Notes: generated by a model not told the origin, from the sequence alone. Positions 8,808-17,133 are shown, numbered from the stretch's first letter. The stretch is 64,000 bases of DNA from Gimesia benthica (GCF_009720525.1 NZ_CP043930.1:3814501-3878500), one strand, 5' to 3'. A program made the numbers and translations.

Positions 8808-10043
8808 TCAGTCGGCGGAGTCGGTTGTGTCGTCAGCCGGGGTGTCGGCGTCTGTTTCCGATGTAGACTCTGAATCCGCATTCGTCGCGTCGTCCCAGGG
8901 TGATCTTTTGCGTGGCGGGGGTGGCCCGGGAAACTGGTAGTAGGTGCATTCGATGCGACCGTTATACAGCTTGCGGCGACGGGCTTTGCGGTCGAAGATG
9001 CGTTCGAAACCGGGATGCGAGGTGAGCACGTAGATCGACCAGGTATCCAGGGGCGCGAAGACCTCTTTCATCTGGCGATAGATGACCTCGGCCTCTTCCT
9101 TCTCGCCGAGTCGTTCACCGTAAGGGGGGTTGGTGATGATGCAGCCGTACTTGCGGGGCGTGCTGAATTCGGCGACCGGCTGATCCTGAAAATGGACGAG
9201 CTCATCGACACCCGCTTCGCGAGCGTGGTAGCGGGCCATGCGGATCATGCCGGGATCAATGTCGTAACCCTGCAGACGGAATGAGAGAGCGTCGAGGTCC
9301 TGCAGGTCGCGGGCTTCTTCGCGGGCCTGTTCCCAGAGTTCGGCGGGAATTTTGTGCCACTCTTCCGCGACGAAGCTGCGGTTGAGACCGGGGGCGGTGT
9401 TGGTGCCGATGAGGGCGGCTTCGATGGGAATCGTACCCGAACCACAACAGGGATCGACCAGGGCGCGTTCGTTGTTCCAGTAGCTGAGCTGAATCAGACC
9501 GGCGGCAAGAGTCTCTTTGAGCTGGGCACCGGCGGTGAGTTTACGATAGCCGCGCTTGTGCAGACCGGGGCCTGTAGTATCGATGCAGAGCGTAGCGCGA
9601 TCTTTGAGGATCGAGACGCTGACCGAGTACATGGGACCGTCTTCGGGGAACCAGTCTTTGATGTAATGATCCTTGAGACGCTCGGCGATCGCTTTCTTGA
9701 CCATCTTCTGCGAGTTTTTGGCGCTGTTGATTTTGGAGCGGACCGCGGTGGCCCGCACGGGAAAGCGCGCGGAGGGGGGCAGCCAGCGTTCCCATTCCAG
9801 GTCGCGGGTTTCGTCAAAGAGATCGTCGAAGTCGAGAGCCGTAAATTCGCCGAGGCAGATCAGGATGCGGTCGGCACTGCGGAGCCAGAGATTGCAGCGG
9901 CAGATCGCTGCTTTATCCGCCTGGAACATGACGCGACCGTTTTCGACGGTCTGGTCTTCGTAGCCCAGCTGCTTCAGTTCGCGGGCGACGACGGCTTCGA
10001 GGCCAAAGGTGGACGTGGCGATCAGGGTGAGCGGCTCAGACAT
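8808..10043 (-). CDS. THUMP-domain rRNA (guanine-N2) methyltransferase, RlmL N-terminal type
   Basis: 411 aa. The N-terminal part (about 1-160) is the ferredoxin-like plus THUMP module (TFGLEAVVARELKQLGY, DRATLCIDTTGPGLHKRGYR). The C-terminal methyltransferase has the SAM motif VDPCCGSGTIPIEAAL, GYDIDPGMIRMARYHA, and the catalytic ITNPPYGERLG tetrapeptide. This is the architecture of the stand-alone RlmL N-half (23S rRNA m2G2445) and of YpsC-like proteins. The last 35 residues are an acidic, low-complexity Asp/Ser/Thr tail, absent from the E. coli enzyme. Members act on ribosome precursors in the cytoplasm. The exact target guanine cannot be told from sequence. Confidence 0.9.
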   Translation of the reverse strand: MSEPLTLIATSTFGLEAVVARELKQLGYEDQTVENGRVMFQADKAAICRCNLWLRSADRILICLGEFTALDFDDLFDETRDLEWERWLPPSARFPVRATAVRSKINSAKNSQKMVKKAIAERLKDHYIKDWFPEDGPMYSVSVSILKDRATLCIDTTGPGLHKRGYRKLTAGAQLKETLAAGLIQLSYWNNERALVDPCCGSGTIPIEAALIGTNTAPGLNRSFVAEEWHKIPAELWEQAREEARDLQDLDALSFRLQGYDIDPGMIRMARYHAREAGVDELVHFQDQPVAEFSTPRKYGCIITNPPYGERLGEKEEAEVIYRQMKEVFAPLDTWSIYVLTSHPGFERIFDRKARRRKLYNGRIECTYYQFPGPPPPRKRSPWDDATNADSESTSETDADTPADDTTDSAD

Positions 10044-10177
10044 GCGGACAGTGGTTCTTTTGGGATTACAGTAAAACGGTCAATACCGGTAGAAAATGGG
10101 TCGAACGGTGATCATACTCTATATAAAGATCTCCCTCGAATTCTACCCGACAACTGATCATAAAGAAGGTTTTCAAC

Positions 10178-11173
10178 ATGCGGAATACTCCCCACCCTCA
10201 TAATCGGCTTCCCCGACGGGATTTTCTGAAACAGGCGTCTCTCTCGGCTCTGGCGGGCACCATGCTGGCCGGCGGCGCAAGCGAATCCGCGTCTGTGCAG
10301 GCGGGAGAGACAAAAAAAGAGAAGTCAGCGGGCGGCTATCAACTGGGGGCGTTCACGAAGAGCTTTCAGGACATGCCGATTCCCGAGGTGTGTAAAGCGT
10401 TCAAGTCGATCGGCCTGGACGGACTCGATCTGACCGTGCGCCCCAAGGGGCACATCCTGCCCGAGAATGCCGAGCAGGAACTGCCGCAGGCATGTACTGC
10501 GGCGAAAGAGGCGGGTGTGAAGATCCTGTTTCTGACGACGATGATTGAAGAGCCCGACAAAAACGCCGAACGGATTCTGGCGACTGCGCAGGAACAGGGC
10601 ATCGACCGGATCAAGATCGGCTATTACCGCTACAAGCCGTTCGGCACGCTGGCCCAGCAGCTGAAAGAGACAACGAAAAAAATCGGCAACGTTGCGAAGC
10701 TGTGTCAGAAGTATGAGATTCTGCCCTGCGTGCACGTGCACTCGAATGCGTTTCTGCCTTCACATGGAACGCAGCTGTATCAGCTGATCCAGGATTACTC
10801 GCCGCAGGAAGTCGGGGCGTACGTGGATATGCTGCACATGGTCAAAGAGGGGAGTGGCGATGGCTGGCGGCAGGGCCTCGATCTGCTGGCTCCCTGGATC
10901 TCATTGTGTGCGGTGAAGAACTTTGCCTGGGAACGGGGTGAAGGCCGCGATAAGAAAGGCCATCAGAAATGGGAAGTCAAAACGGTTCCCGTGGCGGACG
11001 GCATTTCACCGATTCCTGAATACGTGGATGTACTGCGGAAGCTGGGTTACGAAGGGATCTTCTCGCTGCACAGTGAGTACAAGGGCCGGCACAGCTGGAA
11101 AGAGTTGAGCACGCAGGAATGCCTGGCCCAGACGGCCGTCGATGCGAAGTATTTCCGTTCGTTGTGGTCGTAA
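10178..11173 (+). CDS. Tat-exported sugar phosphate isomerase/epimerase (TIM barrel)
   Basis: 331 aa; AAGAAGG lies 8 nt before the ATG. It opens with a Tat signal (RLPRRDFLKQASLSALAGTMLAGGA). The mature part matches the xylose isomerase-like TIM barrel family: QLGAFTKSFQDMPIPEVCKAFKSIGLDGLDL, then VKILFLTTMI, DRIKIGYYRY, LPCVHVHSNAF, EVGAYVDMLHM, and near the end YEGIFSLHSEYKG. Glu, Asp and His in these strand ends would hold the divalent metal. These proteins isomerise or epimerise sugars; exported planctomycete members have unknown substrates. It starts 134 nt from the divergent methyltransferase gene. Confidence 0.9.
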   Translation: MRNTPHPHNRLPRRDFLKQASLSALAGTMLAGGASESASVQAGETKKEKSAGGYQLGAFTKSFQDMPIPEVCKAFKSIGLDGLDLTVRPKGHILPENAEQELPQACTAAKEAGVKILFLTTMIEEPDKNAERILATAQEQGIDRIKIGYYRYKPFGTLAQQLKETTKKIGNVAKLCQKYEILPCVHVHSNAFLPSHGTQLYQLIQDYSPQEVGAYVDMLHMVKEGSGDGWRQGLDLLAPWISLCAVKNFAWERGEGRDKKGHQKWEVKTVPVADGISPIPEYVDVLRKLGYEGIFSLHSEYKGRHSWKELSTQECLAQTAVDAKYFRSLWS

Positions 11174-11206
11174 GGTTTGAACCACGAATTGCGCGGAATT
11201 GATGAC

Positions 11207-11235
11207 TACCACGAAAAGCACGAAAGACACGAAAA
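11207..11235 (+). repeat. CACGAAA-type short repeat, copy 1
   Basis: TACCACGAAAAGCACGAAAGACACGAAAA: three near-tandem CACGAAA units. The same motif recurs at 14965, 15964, 16633, 17378 and 18702, always outside genes. It lies between the TIM-barrel gene and the AT-rich orphan. Confidence 0.75.
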
Positions 11236-11303
11236 CAAAAAACAGGGGGCTGTTATCTTTTACAGAGTAAACAGGATGATTCGTGGATTGATGGAGAGAA
11301 AAG

Positions 11304-11723
11304 ATGGATCATTCAATGCAGAAAAGTAGAGAAGATTTTGAATACTGGCTTGCATCGATGGATGACTTTCTCGAAATGTTTATGTCAGAATTTCCAGAAG
11401 AAGAACAACGTCTTCTAGATTATTCCCCTGAATCGTTAGATGTAGTCGAGAAATGGATCCTCTCAAATTATGAGGATACCAGGGCAGCACTTGTAAAATC
11501 TGAAAGTCAACGCGTGAATAATGCTGCATGCTATGTTGGCGAAGCATTTCGAAAGTCGCATGGGGGCAAGTGGAGCATTCGTCTGGATGATCCAAAAATT
11601 GCATTTTATGCACTTCCAGTTCTAACCGATGGAAAGAAAACGGAATGTCCGTTATCTCTAGTGACGGCCTCAGCCGATCGCAGGACGGGAACTTATTTAA
11701 GAATGGTACTGGAAAACTATTAA
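11304..11723 (+). CDS. Small acidic cytoplasmic protein of unknown function
   Basis: 139 aa, preceded by GGAGAG. No signal peptide or membrane segment. It is acidic in its first half ([33 protein letters not shown]), then has [19 protein letters not shown], a pattern seen in small unassigned bacterial proteins and some immunity-like families; I cannot name the family with confidence. The DNA is visibly AT-richer than the neighbouring genes and uses codons such as TTA, AAA and GAA more, and it is flanked by a CACGAAA repeat upstream and a long palindromic repeat downstream. This suggests a laterally acquired or fast-evolving gene. No partner toxin gene is seen next to it. Confidence 0.65.
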   Translation: MDHSMQKSREDFEYWLASMDDFLEMFMSEFPEEEQRLLDYSPESLDVVEKWILSNYEDTRAALVKSESQRVNNAACYVGEAFRKSHGGKWSIRLDDPKIAFYALPVLTDGKKTECPLSLVTASADRRTGTYLRMVLENY

Positions 11724-11778
11724 CCTATAGAACTCAAGTAATCTACTGAAATCTGTCAGGCAAGATTATTCCATCAAC

Positions 11779-11855
11779 TGAGCGGCAAGGCGCTAGCCGC
11801 CGGTTGTGTGTGACAGGGCTGTTGATAATACCGGTGGCTAGCGCCATTCCGCTCA
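11779..11855. repeat. Long palindromic repeat, family A, copy 1
   Basis: Two near-complementary arms (TGAGCGGCAAGGCGCTAGCC... at 11779-11804 and ...GGCTAGCGCCATTCCGCTCA at 11830-11855) around a 25-nt centre. Other copies are at 16132, 16849 and 18729. It ends 17 nt before the start codon of the first sulfatase, so it lies in that gene's leader and could fold in its mRNA. Confidence 0.85.
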
Positions 11856-11872
11856 GGATGGGGTACCTGTTT

Positions 11873-13294
11873 ATGGTTCGGACAATCTTTGCTGCTCTGA
11901 CCTGTCTGGTCGTCTGTCTGACTGCATTGTCTGCTGATGCAGCGATACATCCCAATGTGATTCTGATCATGTGCGATGATCTGGGCTGGGGAGATACCGG
12001 CTTCAACGGGAATAAGATCATCAAAACGCCGCACCTGGATGCGATGGCGCGGGACGGGATGATTCTCAAGCGGTTTTACGCGGCGGCTCCGGTGTGCAGT
12101 CCGACGCGGGGGAGCTGTCTCACGGGACGGAACCCGTTCCGCTACGGGATCGTGCATGCGAATACCGGTCATATGAAACCGGGTGAGCAGACACTGGCGG
12201 AGTCGCTGCAAGCGGCCGGCTATCGTACGGGGCATTTCGGCAAATGGCATCTGGGAACGTTGTCGAAAACGGTTCGCGATTCGAATCGGGGCGGCCCCCA
12301 GAATACGGAACACTATGCGCCCCCCTGGGAAAACGGATTTGAAGTCTGCTTCTCGACCGAAGCGAAAGTGCCCACCTGGGATCCGATGCGAAAACCAAAA
12401 GGGAAAGCGCCCTCGAAGGGTTGGGCCGCGCTCACGGAAGAGAGTCCGAGTCAGCCGTATGGGACCCACTATTGGAACGAAGCGGGCGAGATCGTGAAGG
12501 ACAATCTCAGCGGCGATGATTCGCGCGTGATTATGGACCGCGTGATCCCCTTCGTCAAACAGAGTGTGAAAGATCACAAACCGTTTTTCTGCGTGATCTG
12601 GTTTCATACGCCGCATCTGCCGGTGGTTGCGGGTCCCCGTTATCGGGCCATGTACCCCGACGCTGATCTCTACCACGCGAACTACTATGGCAGCATCACC
12701 GCCATGGATGAGCAGGTGGGACGGCTCAGGGCTGAATTGAAATCGTCTTCACTTTCAGATCATACGCTGATCTGGTTCTGCTCGGACAATGGGCCGGAAG
12801 GGAATGCGAGTGCCCCTGGATCATCGGGACCGTTCCGGGGTCGCAAACGCGATCTGACCGAAGGGGGCATCCGGGTGCCGGCGCTGGTGGTCTGGCCCGC
12901 AAAAATCGAGGCGGGGACCGAAACCAGTTTTCCGATGGTCACCAGCGATTATCTGCAGACGATTTACTCTGCAGTCGGGCTGGTGCCTTATGGCAAGTGG
13001 CCGCTGGACGGGATCAATCTGCTGCGAATTATTGAGCAGAAGCAGCAGGAACGGGGCTGGCCGATTGGCTTTCAGTTTCAAAACAACGCGGCCTGGATGA
13101 CGCATCGCTATAAGCTGTTACGCACGGGGAAAGGGGCCAAAGAAAAATATCAGTTGTTTGATTTGCTGGCAGACCCGGGCGAGACGACTGACGTTTCGCA
13201 GGACCACCCCGACCTGGTGAAACAGTATCAACGCGACCTGGATACCTGGATCAAATCGTGTGAAAACAGCAGCCAGGGAAACGATTACAAATAG
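11873..13294 (+). CDS. Secreted arylsulfatase-type sulfatase (C-type)
   Basis: 473 aa from ATG 11873, which gives a proper signal peptide (MVRTIFAALTCLVVCLTALSADA). An upstream in-frame start would read through the palindromic repeat and is rejected. N-terminal PNVILIMCDDLGWGDTGF holds the metal-binding Asp pair. CSPTRGSCLTGR is the CxPxR signature whose Cys becomes formylglycine. HFGKWHLG, WFHTPHLPV and WFCSDNGPEG complete the active-site set. It hydrolyses sulfate esters, probably of marine polysaccharides, in the periplasm or outside. Ten bases separate it from the second sulfatase, so they form an operon. The activating enzyme must be encoded elsewhere, as the nearby FGE-like protein lacks its cysteines. 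Confidence 0.93.
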   Translation: MVRTIFAALTCLVVCLTALSADAAIHPNVILIMCDDLGWGDTGFNGNKIIKTPHLDAMARDGMILKRFYAAAPVCSPTRGSCLTGRNPFRYGIVHANTGHMKPGEQTLAESLQAAGYRTGHFGKWHLGTLSKTVRDSNRGGPQNTEHYAPPWENGFEVCFSTEAKVPTWDPMRKPKGKAPSKGWAALTEESPSQPYGTHYWNEAGEIVKDNLSGDDSRVIMDRVIPFVKQSVKDHKPFFCVIWFHTPHLPVVAGPRYRAMYPDADLYHANYYGSITAMDEQVGRLRAELKSSSLSDHTLIWFCSDNGPEGNASAPGSSGPFRGRKRDLTEGGIRVPALVVWPAKIEAGTETSFPMVTSDYLQTIYSAVGLVPYGKWPLDGINLLRIIEQKQQERGWPIGFQFQNNAAWMTHRYKLLRTGKGAKEKYQLFDLLADPGETTDVSQDHPDLVKQYQRDLDTWIKSCENSSQGNDYK

Positions 13295-13304
13295 AAAGCC
13301 TGAC

Positions 13305-14927
13305 ATGAAACTCTGGAACGCGCTCGTTTGTCTTAGTGGTCTGCTGTGGTGGCATGTGCCTGTGGTGGAGGCGGCGCAAGCCGAGCGACCGAATATCATT
13401 TTGATCATGGTCGACGATATGGGTTTCTCCGATCTCGGCTGTTACGGCAGCGAGATTGAAACGCCGAACATTGATGCCCTGGCAGCGGGGGGCGTGCGGT
13501 TCTCGCAGTTTTATAATTCGGGACGCTGCTGTCCGACACGGGCGACGTTGATGACGGGACTGCATCCGCATCAGACAGGAATTGGCTGGATGACGAATCC
13601 GCCGAATCAGACGCGGGGCTATTCCAAACCGCCGGCTTACCAGGGGTATCTGAATCGTCAATGTGTGACTTTAGGTGAAGTGCTGGGGACAGCCGGCTAT
13701 GCGACTTACATGGCGGGGAAATGGCACCTGGGTTTTAATGACCAGGATCGCTGGCCATTGCAACGGGGGTTCGAAAAATATTTCGGTTGTGTTTCGGGGG
13801 CGACGCGGTATTTCCATCCGGTGGCGCCGCGGGGGATGACCTTCGGCAACCAGGATATCGAGAATCCGGAGAGCACGACGGATCGTCCGTTTTATACGAC
13901 CGACGCTTTCACCGATTACGCGATTCGTTTTCTCAAGGAACATCAGGAAAACGCAAAACAGAAAACGGATCCGTACTTTCTGTACCTGGCCTATACGGCG
14001 CCGCACTGGCCGCTACAGGCGCATGAGGAGGAGATCAAAAAGTATCGGGGTAAATACCGGATCGGCTGGGATGAACTCCGTCAGCGCCGGCTGACGAAAC
14101 AGAAACAGCTGGGGCTGATTTCTGCGGAGACGAAGCTTTCGCCCCGTGATGCAGAGGTGCCGGCCTGGGAGACGTTGAAGCCTGAGAAGCAGGACGAGAT
14201 GGATCTGAAGATGGCGATTTATGCGGCGATGATCGATCGGATCGATCAGAACATCGGCAAGCTGGTGGACTGGCTCAAGGCGCATGATCAGCTGGAGAAT
14301 ACGCTGATTCTGTTCCTCGCAGACAACGGAGGTTGTGCAGAAGGGGGTGTGCTTGGTCGGGGTGAGTTTCGGGATGTCGAGAAACGGAATCTGGAGCACA
14401 GCAACAGTTACGGGAAAGCGTGGGCGAATGCGTCGAACACGCCTTTCCGGTTGTATAAGCATTTCGCGCATGAGGGGGGAACGTCGACGCCGTTCCTGAT
14501 GCACTGGCCGGCGCAGATTCAGCCGCGCGCCGAGTGGTACACGAGCCCGGCCCAGCTGATTGACGTGATGCCGACGTTGCTCGATGTGGCCGGGGCTGAC
14601 TATCCGGAAACGTTCGCCGGCAACAAAATTCATACGCTGGATGGTATTTCACTGCGTCCGGCGCTGACGGGAAAGCCGCTGGAACGGGGGCGACCGATCT
14701 TCATCGAGCACGAGAGTAACGCGTTCGTGCGTTCCGGTGACTGGAAGCTGGTGGGACGGGGTGTATCGCCATTCAAGGGGTATCAGCCACAGAAGTGGGA
14801 GCTGTACGATGTGAAGGCAGATCGTACGGAGCTGAATGACCTGGCGGAACGGAGGCGCGCGGTGGTGGATGATCTGAAGTCACAGTGGGAGGCGTGGGCG
14901 AAACGTGTGGGGGTTTATCCGAAGTGA
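13305..14927 (+). CDS. Secreted sulfatase, second of a tandem pair
   Basis: 540 aa from ATG 13305 with a signal peptide (MKLWNALVCLSGLLWWHVPVVEA). Motifs: RPNIILIMVDDMGFSDLGCYG (metal site), CCPTRATLMTG (the first or second Cys of CCPTR; the CxPxR Cys becomes formylglycine), MAGKWHLG, APHWPLQA and LFLADNGGCAEG. The C-terminal part ends with a RSGDWKLVG / WELYDV...ELNDLA segment typical of arylsulfatase A-like S1 enzymes. It is clearly diverged from the upstream sulfatase, so the pair is not a recent duplication and may attack different positions on one polysaccharide. After its stop lies a CACGAAA repeat. Confidence 0.93.
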   Translation: MKLWNALVCLSGLLWWHVPVVEAAQAERPNIILIMVDDMGFSDLGCYGSEIETPNIDALAAGGVRFSQFYNSGRCCPTRATLMTGLHPHQTGIGWMTNPPNQTRGYSKPPAYQGYLNRQCVTLGEVLGTAGYATYMAGKWHLGFNDQDRWPLQRGFEKYFGCVSGATRYFHPVAPRGMTFGNQDIENPESTTDRPFYTTDAFTDYAIRFLKEHQENAKQKTDPYFLYLAYTAPHWPLQAHEEEIKKYRGKYRIGWDELRQRRLTKQKQLGLISAETKLSPRDAEVPAWETLKPEKQDEMDLKMAIYAAMIDRIDQNIGKLVDWLKAHDQLENTLILFLADNGGCAEGGVLGRGEFRDVEKRNLEHSNSYGKAWANASNTPFRLYKHFAHEGGTSTPFLMHWPAQIQPRAEWYTSPAQLIDVMPTLLDVAGADYPETFAGNKIHTLDGISLRPALTGKPLERGRPIFIEHESNAFVRSGDWKLVGRGVSPFKGYQPQKWELYDVKADRTELNDLAERRRAVVDDLKSQWEAWAKRVGVYPK

Positions 14928-14964
14928 GATGGACCGCGAAACGTCTGGTGGCACGGATTATTTG

Positions 14965-14998
14965 CTACCACGGTCGGCACGAAAAGCACGAAAGAAAT
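14965..14998 (+). repeat. CACGAAA-type short repeat, copy 2
   Basis: CTACCACGGTCGGCACGAAA followed by AGCACGAAAGAAAT. It is a variant with CGGTCGGCACG in place of the first unit, shared with copy 3. It lies between the second sulfatase and the FGE-like gene. Confidence 0.7.
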
Positions 14999-15054
14999 AC
15001 AGTAGTGTGTTGAATCAAATTAAACTACTGGTGATGAGTGGAGAATAACCTCTG

Positions 15055-15921
15055 ATGGATCTGACGGAATATTTGGAATTGGATGAAGCAGGACAGAGTG
15101 AAATTTGTGCTCAGATCGAGAAAGAAAATCCCAGATTCCGGTTTCTGGGTCTGGGGAAGCAGGGAGACCTGCTTCCCACTTTTCAACACATCGATTCTCA
15201 GATCGAAGTGAAGTTCATACCATCGGGCCGTTACGTCATGGGATTCAGCCCGGAAGAAGAGGCCCAATTTAAAAAACTGGCTCCGGAGATAGACCTGGAT
15301 CCTGACTGCATGCGTCCCACTCATGAGGAGTCTGTCCGCTCCCTGTTCATTTCCGTTTATCCCGTTCTTCCTCGGCATTATAAGAGCGTCACAGGTTCTG
15401 AATATCCTGATGCGAAGTATGCACATGGAAATCCCGTTAATCTGAAATATGAAGAAACGGAAGTATTTCTGCACAGTATTGGTGCCAGATTACCCACGGA
15501 AGTGGAATGGGAATACTGTTGCAGAGGAGGCACTCAATCGTTGTTTTATTTTGGGGATGAAGTACCAGCCCCAGAATTGCTGGAACAGTATGTTTCAGAA
15601 GAATTTGATAAAGAGATTGATTTTAAAGCCAATCAATTTGGTCTGTATGGACTCTTTACGGGAGAGTGGTGCTCGGATGATTTTGCAGCTAATTATAGTC
15701 CTGAAACCGTTCCTGAAAGAGGAATGAAAGTCTTCAGGTCAGAGGGTTCGGCTCGCTGGCCGTGGCAATATCCACAGGAGTGGATATTTTGTATTTCTGC
15801 TTTTCGTTCCAGCTCCCCCAAGGAAAATTTCTTCAAGGAAGAATTACTTGGAAAACCAAAATCAGTATCGATTATCAGGTCACATTCATTTCGAACGGTC
15901 TGGGCAGTGAATGGTTTTTGA
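15055..15921 (+). CDS. FGE-sulfatase (SUMF1/EgtB/PvdO) fold protein, probably not a catalytic FGE
   Basis: 288 aa. Residues about 55-285 follow the formylglycine-generating-enzyme fold: VKFIPSGRYVMGFSPEEE, RPTHEESVRSLFISVYPVLPRHY, EETEVFLHSIGARLPTEVEWEYCCRGGT, YFGDEV, then FGLYGLFTGEWCSDDF. The final segment, which in FGE reads RGGSW..C....C.RYR, is here VFRSEGSARWPWQYPQEWIFCISAFRSSS: the two copper-binding catalytic cysteines appear to be missing. No signal peptide is present, so it is likely cytoplasmic. Its place just after two sulfatases tempts one to call it their activator, but the residues argue against that. The DNA is AT-rich relative to neighbours. The first 50 residues match nothing I recognise. 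Confidence 0.8.
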   Translation: MDLTEYLELDEAGQSEICAQIEKENPRFRFLGLGKQGDLLPTFQHIDSQIEVKFIPSGRYVMGFSPEEEAQFKKLAPEIDLDPDCMRPTHEESVRSLFISVYPVLPRHYKSVTGSEYPDAKYAHGNPVNLKYEETEVFLHSIGARLPTEVEWEYCCRGGTQSLFYFGDEVPAPELLEQYVSEEFDKEIDFKANQFGLYGLFTGEWCSDDFAANYSPETVPERGMKVFRSEGSARWPWQYPQEWIFCISAFRSSSPKENFFKEELLGKPKSVSIIRSHSFRTVWAVNGF

Positions 15922-15963
15922 TCTGCATTGTGTGGCGGTGACGGCAATTGGCTTGAAAATAAT

Positions 15964-15999
15964 GAACCACGGTCGGCACGAAAAACACTTAAGAAATTT
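15964..15999 (+). repeat. CACGAAA-type short repeat, copy 3
   Basis: GAACCACGGTCGGCACGAAA then AACACTTAAGAAATTT. Degenerate in its second half; shares CGGTCGGCACGAAAA with copy 2. Confidence 0.65.
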
Positions 16000-16084
16000 C
16001 GTGTTGGCGCTGGTTATGTGATTGGATGCTGGTCAGTTAATGCTGATTTCTTTTCGGCGATAACACGGTACGGTTCCTGCTTGC

Positions 16085-16118
16085 TGCGCTTGGTCTGAAT
16101 ATTATTCTGACTTACCCC
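16085..16118. repeat. Short palindromic repeat, family B, copy 2
   Basis: TGCGCTTGGTCTGAATATTATTCTGACTTACCCC: the same element as at 1244 and 16804, with a degraded stem (TCTGAAT/ATTCTGA). It lies 13 nt ahead of family A copy 2, the same relative order and spacing as at 16804-16849. Confidence 0.65.
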
Positions 16119-16131
16119 TGGTTCTTTCTCC

Positions 16132-16207
16132 TGAGCGGCAAGGCGCTAGCCGCCGGTAATTTTTGCGACGTTGGATATAGTACCGGTGGCTAGCGCCTTT
16201 CCGCTCA
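16132..16207. repeat. Long palindromic repeat, family A, copy 2
   Basis: Arms TGAGCGGCAAGGCGCTAGCC and GGCTAGCGCCTTTCCGCTCA around a central CGCCGGTAATTTTTGCGACG-type loop. Arm sequence is almost the same as copy 1. It ends 16 nt beyond the stop of the minus-strand small membrane protein gene. Confidence 0.85.
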
Positions 16208-16223
16208 CTTGTGTTGGTTTTAT

Positions 16224-16499
16224 TCAGGGTAAGAGTGCTGCGATTACGCCGCCGATGAGTGCCATGACTGGTGCGACGAAAAAGAAGAGACAAAGTGGGA
16301 GGAGTAACGGCGTGCCACATGCTGCGGTGCCGGGAGGTAAAGTGGCTGTGTAGGCTGAGAACTGGTAGACGAAATAGAATCCGGCCAGCACGGGAAGTGT
16401 GGCACCGGCAGCCGCGCCGATGAGAGATCGCCGTAAGTGGTTCAGGTCCTGGTCTGGCAGGTCAGGTGTGTCGGGGTCTTGAGGGGCTGGTTGATGCAT
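16224..16499 (-). CDS. Small membrane protein, two predicted transmembrane helices
   Basis: 91 aa from ATG 16499 (MHQPAPQDPDTPDLPDQDLNH); the frame is open to 16622 but the extra residues look random. A GAGG lies about 13 nt upstream. After a Pro/Asp-rich hydrophilic head come two hydrophobic spans: about SLIGAAAGATLPVLAGFYFV and PLLLPLCLFFFVAPVMALIG, with a loop holding a Cys. Such short Pro-rich, two-helix proteins are common in planctomycete genomes and unassigned. The gene sits between repeats, alone. The call rests on composition and topology only, so it could be spurious. Confidence 0.5.
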   Translation of the reverse strand: MHQPAPQDPDTPDLPDQDLNHLRRSLIGAAAGATLPVLAGFYFVYQFSAYTATLPPGTAACGTPLLLPLCLFFFVAPVMALIGGVIAALLP

Positions 16500-16632
16500 C
16501 GTCTGCTCACACCTCTGAGGAGGTTGGATGTGGTCCAGGTGCATAATATCATAAAGTTGTATCGTTGCCTGGACTTTTCGTGAGATTGCGGGGTGGGAGG
16601 CTGCGAAATGCTGTGCTTCCATGAATTTATAT

Positions 16633-16666
16633 CTACCACGGACGGCACTTAAAACATGAAAGAGTT
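16633..16666 (+). repeat. CACGAAA-type short repeat, copy 4 (degenerate)
   Basis: CTACCACGGACGGCACTTAAAACATGAAAGAGT: matches copies 2 and 3 with several substitutions. Confidence 0.55.
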
Positions 16667-16803
16667 TCAGTAGGTCGCTGGTTTTGTGGTTGGATGCTGA
16701 TCAGTGCAGTGTCTGATATTCAGCTGGGTGTGGCTGGTGCCGATGTTTTATAATTCGTGGAGATGAGCTGTTTTGATCGCGGGGGCTGTGGTCTCCTGCA
16801 CGT

Positions 16804-16837
16804 TGCGCTTGGCCCGGATTTAGTTCGGGTTTACCCC
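16804..16837. repeat. Short palindromic repeat, family B, copy 3
   Basis: TGCGCTTGGCCCGGATTTAGTTCGGGTTTACCCC: stem GCCCGGA/TTCGGGT. It lies 11 nt before family A copy 3. Confidence 0.7.
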
Positions 16838-16848
16838 TGTATTTTTTC

Positions 16849-16925
16849 TGAGCGGAATGGCGCTAGCCACCGGTGTTATCTGCAGCGTCGCTAAAAATTA
16901 CCGGCGGCTAGCGCCTTGCCGCTCA
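16849..16925. repeat. Long palindromic repeat, family A, copy 3
   Basis: Arms TGAGCGGAATGGCGCTAGCC and GGCTAGCGCCTTGCCGCTCA. The centre (TGTTATCTGCAGCGTCGCTA...) is almost identical to that of copy 4 at 18729, so these two share a recent source. Confidence 0.88.
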
Positions 16926-17049
16926 CGGTGTGTGGGTGTTTTGTTTTATCAAGCGGGTAGGCGTATGGGGCCGCCCCTCGTGTTGTGTGTGGCTGGAGGG
17001 ATGTTTGATGTTTTGGAATCATCGTGAATGGCACGGGGAGGTCAAGACA

Positions 17050-17133
17050 GAATTTTGTCCTGATGTGACCGGATTTTGTCCTGGTCTGGCCCGGGATTTG
17101 TCCCGATGTGGCCTGATTTTGTCTCGTTTGGGA
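17050..17133 (+). repeat. Four-unit 21-bp imperfect tandem repeat
   Basis: Units begin at 17050, 17071, 17092 and 17113. The shared core is GATTTTGTCCTGATGTGGCC with variation in each unit (GAATTTTGTCC, GGATTTTGTCC, GGGATTTGTCCC, TGATTTTGTCTC). The 21-bp step keeps reading frame, but no credible protein spans it. Confidence 0.75.

Larger units (their letters stand above)
15922..16223. other. Gene-free stretch between FGE-like gene and small membrane protein
   Basis: No convincing ORF. It contains CACGAAA copy 3, family B copy 2 and family A copy 2, listed separately. Confidence 0.7.

Noticed and set aside
11804..11872. Upstream start for the first sulfatase
   Set aside because: It would translate half of the palindromic repeat and spoil the signal peptide; ATG 11873 gives a normal one.
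15055..15921. Calling this gene the sulfatase-activating FGE
   Set aside because: The catalytic cysteine pair is not in the expected place.
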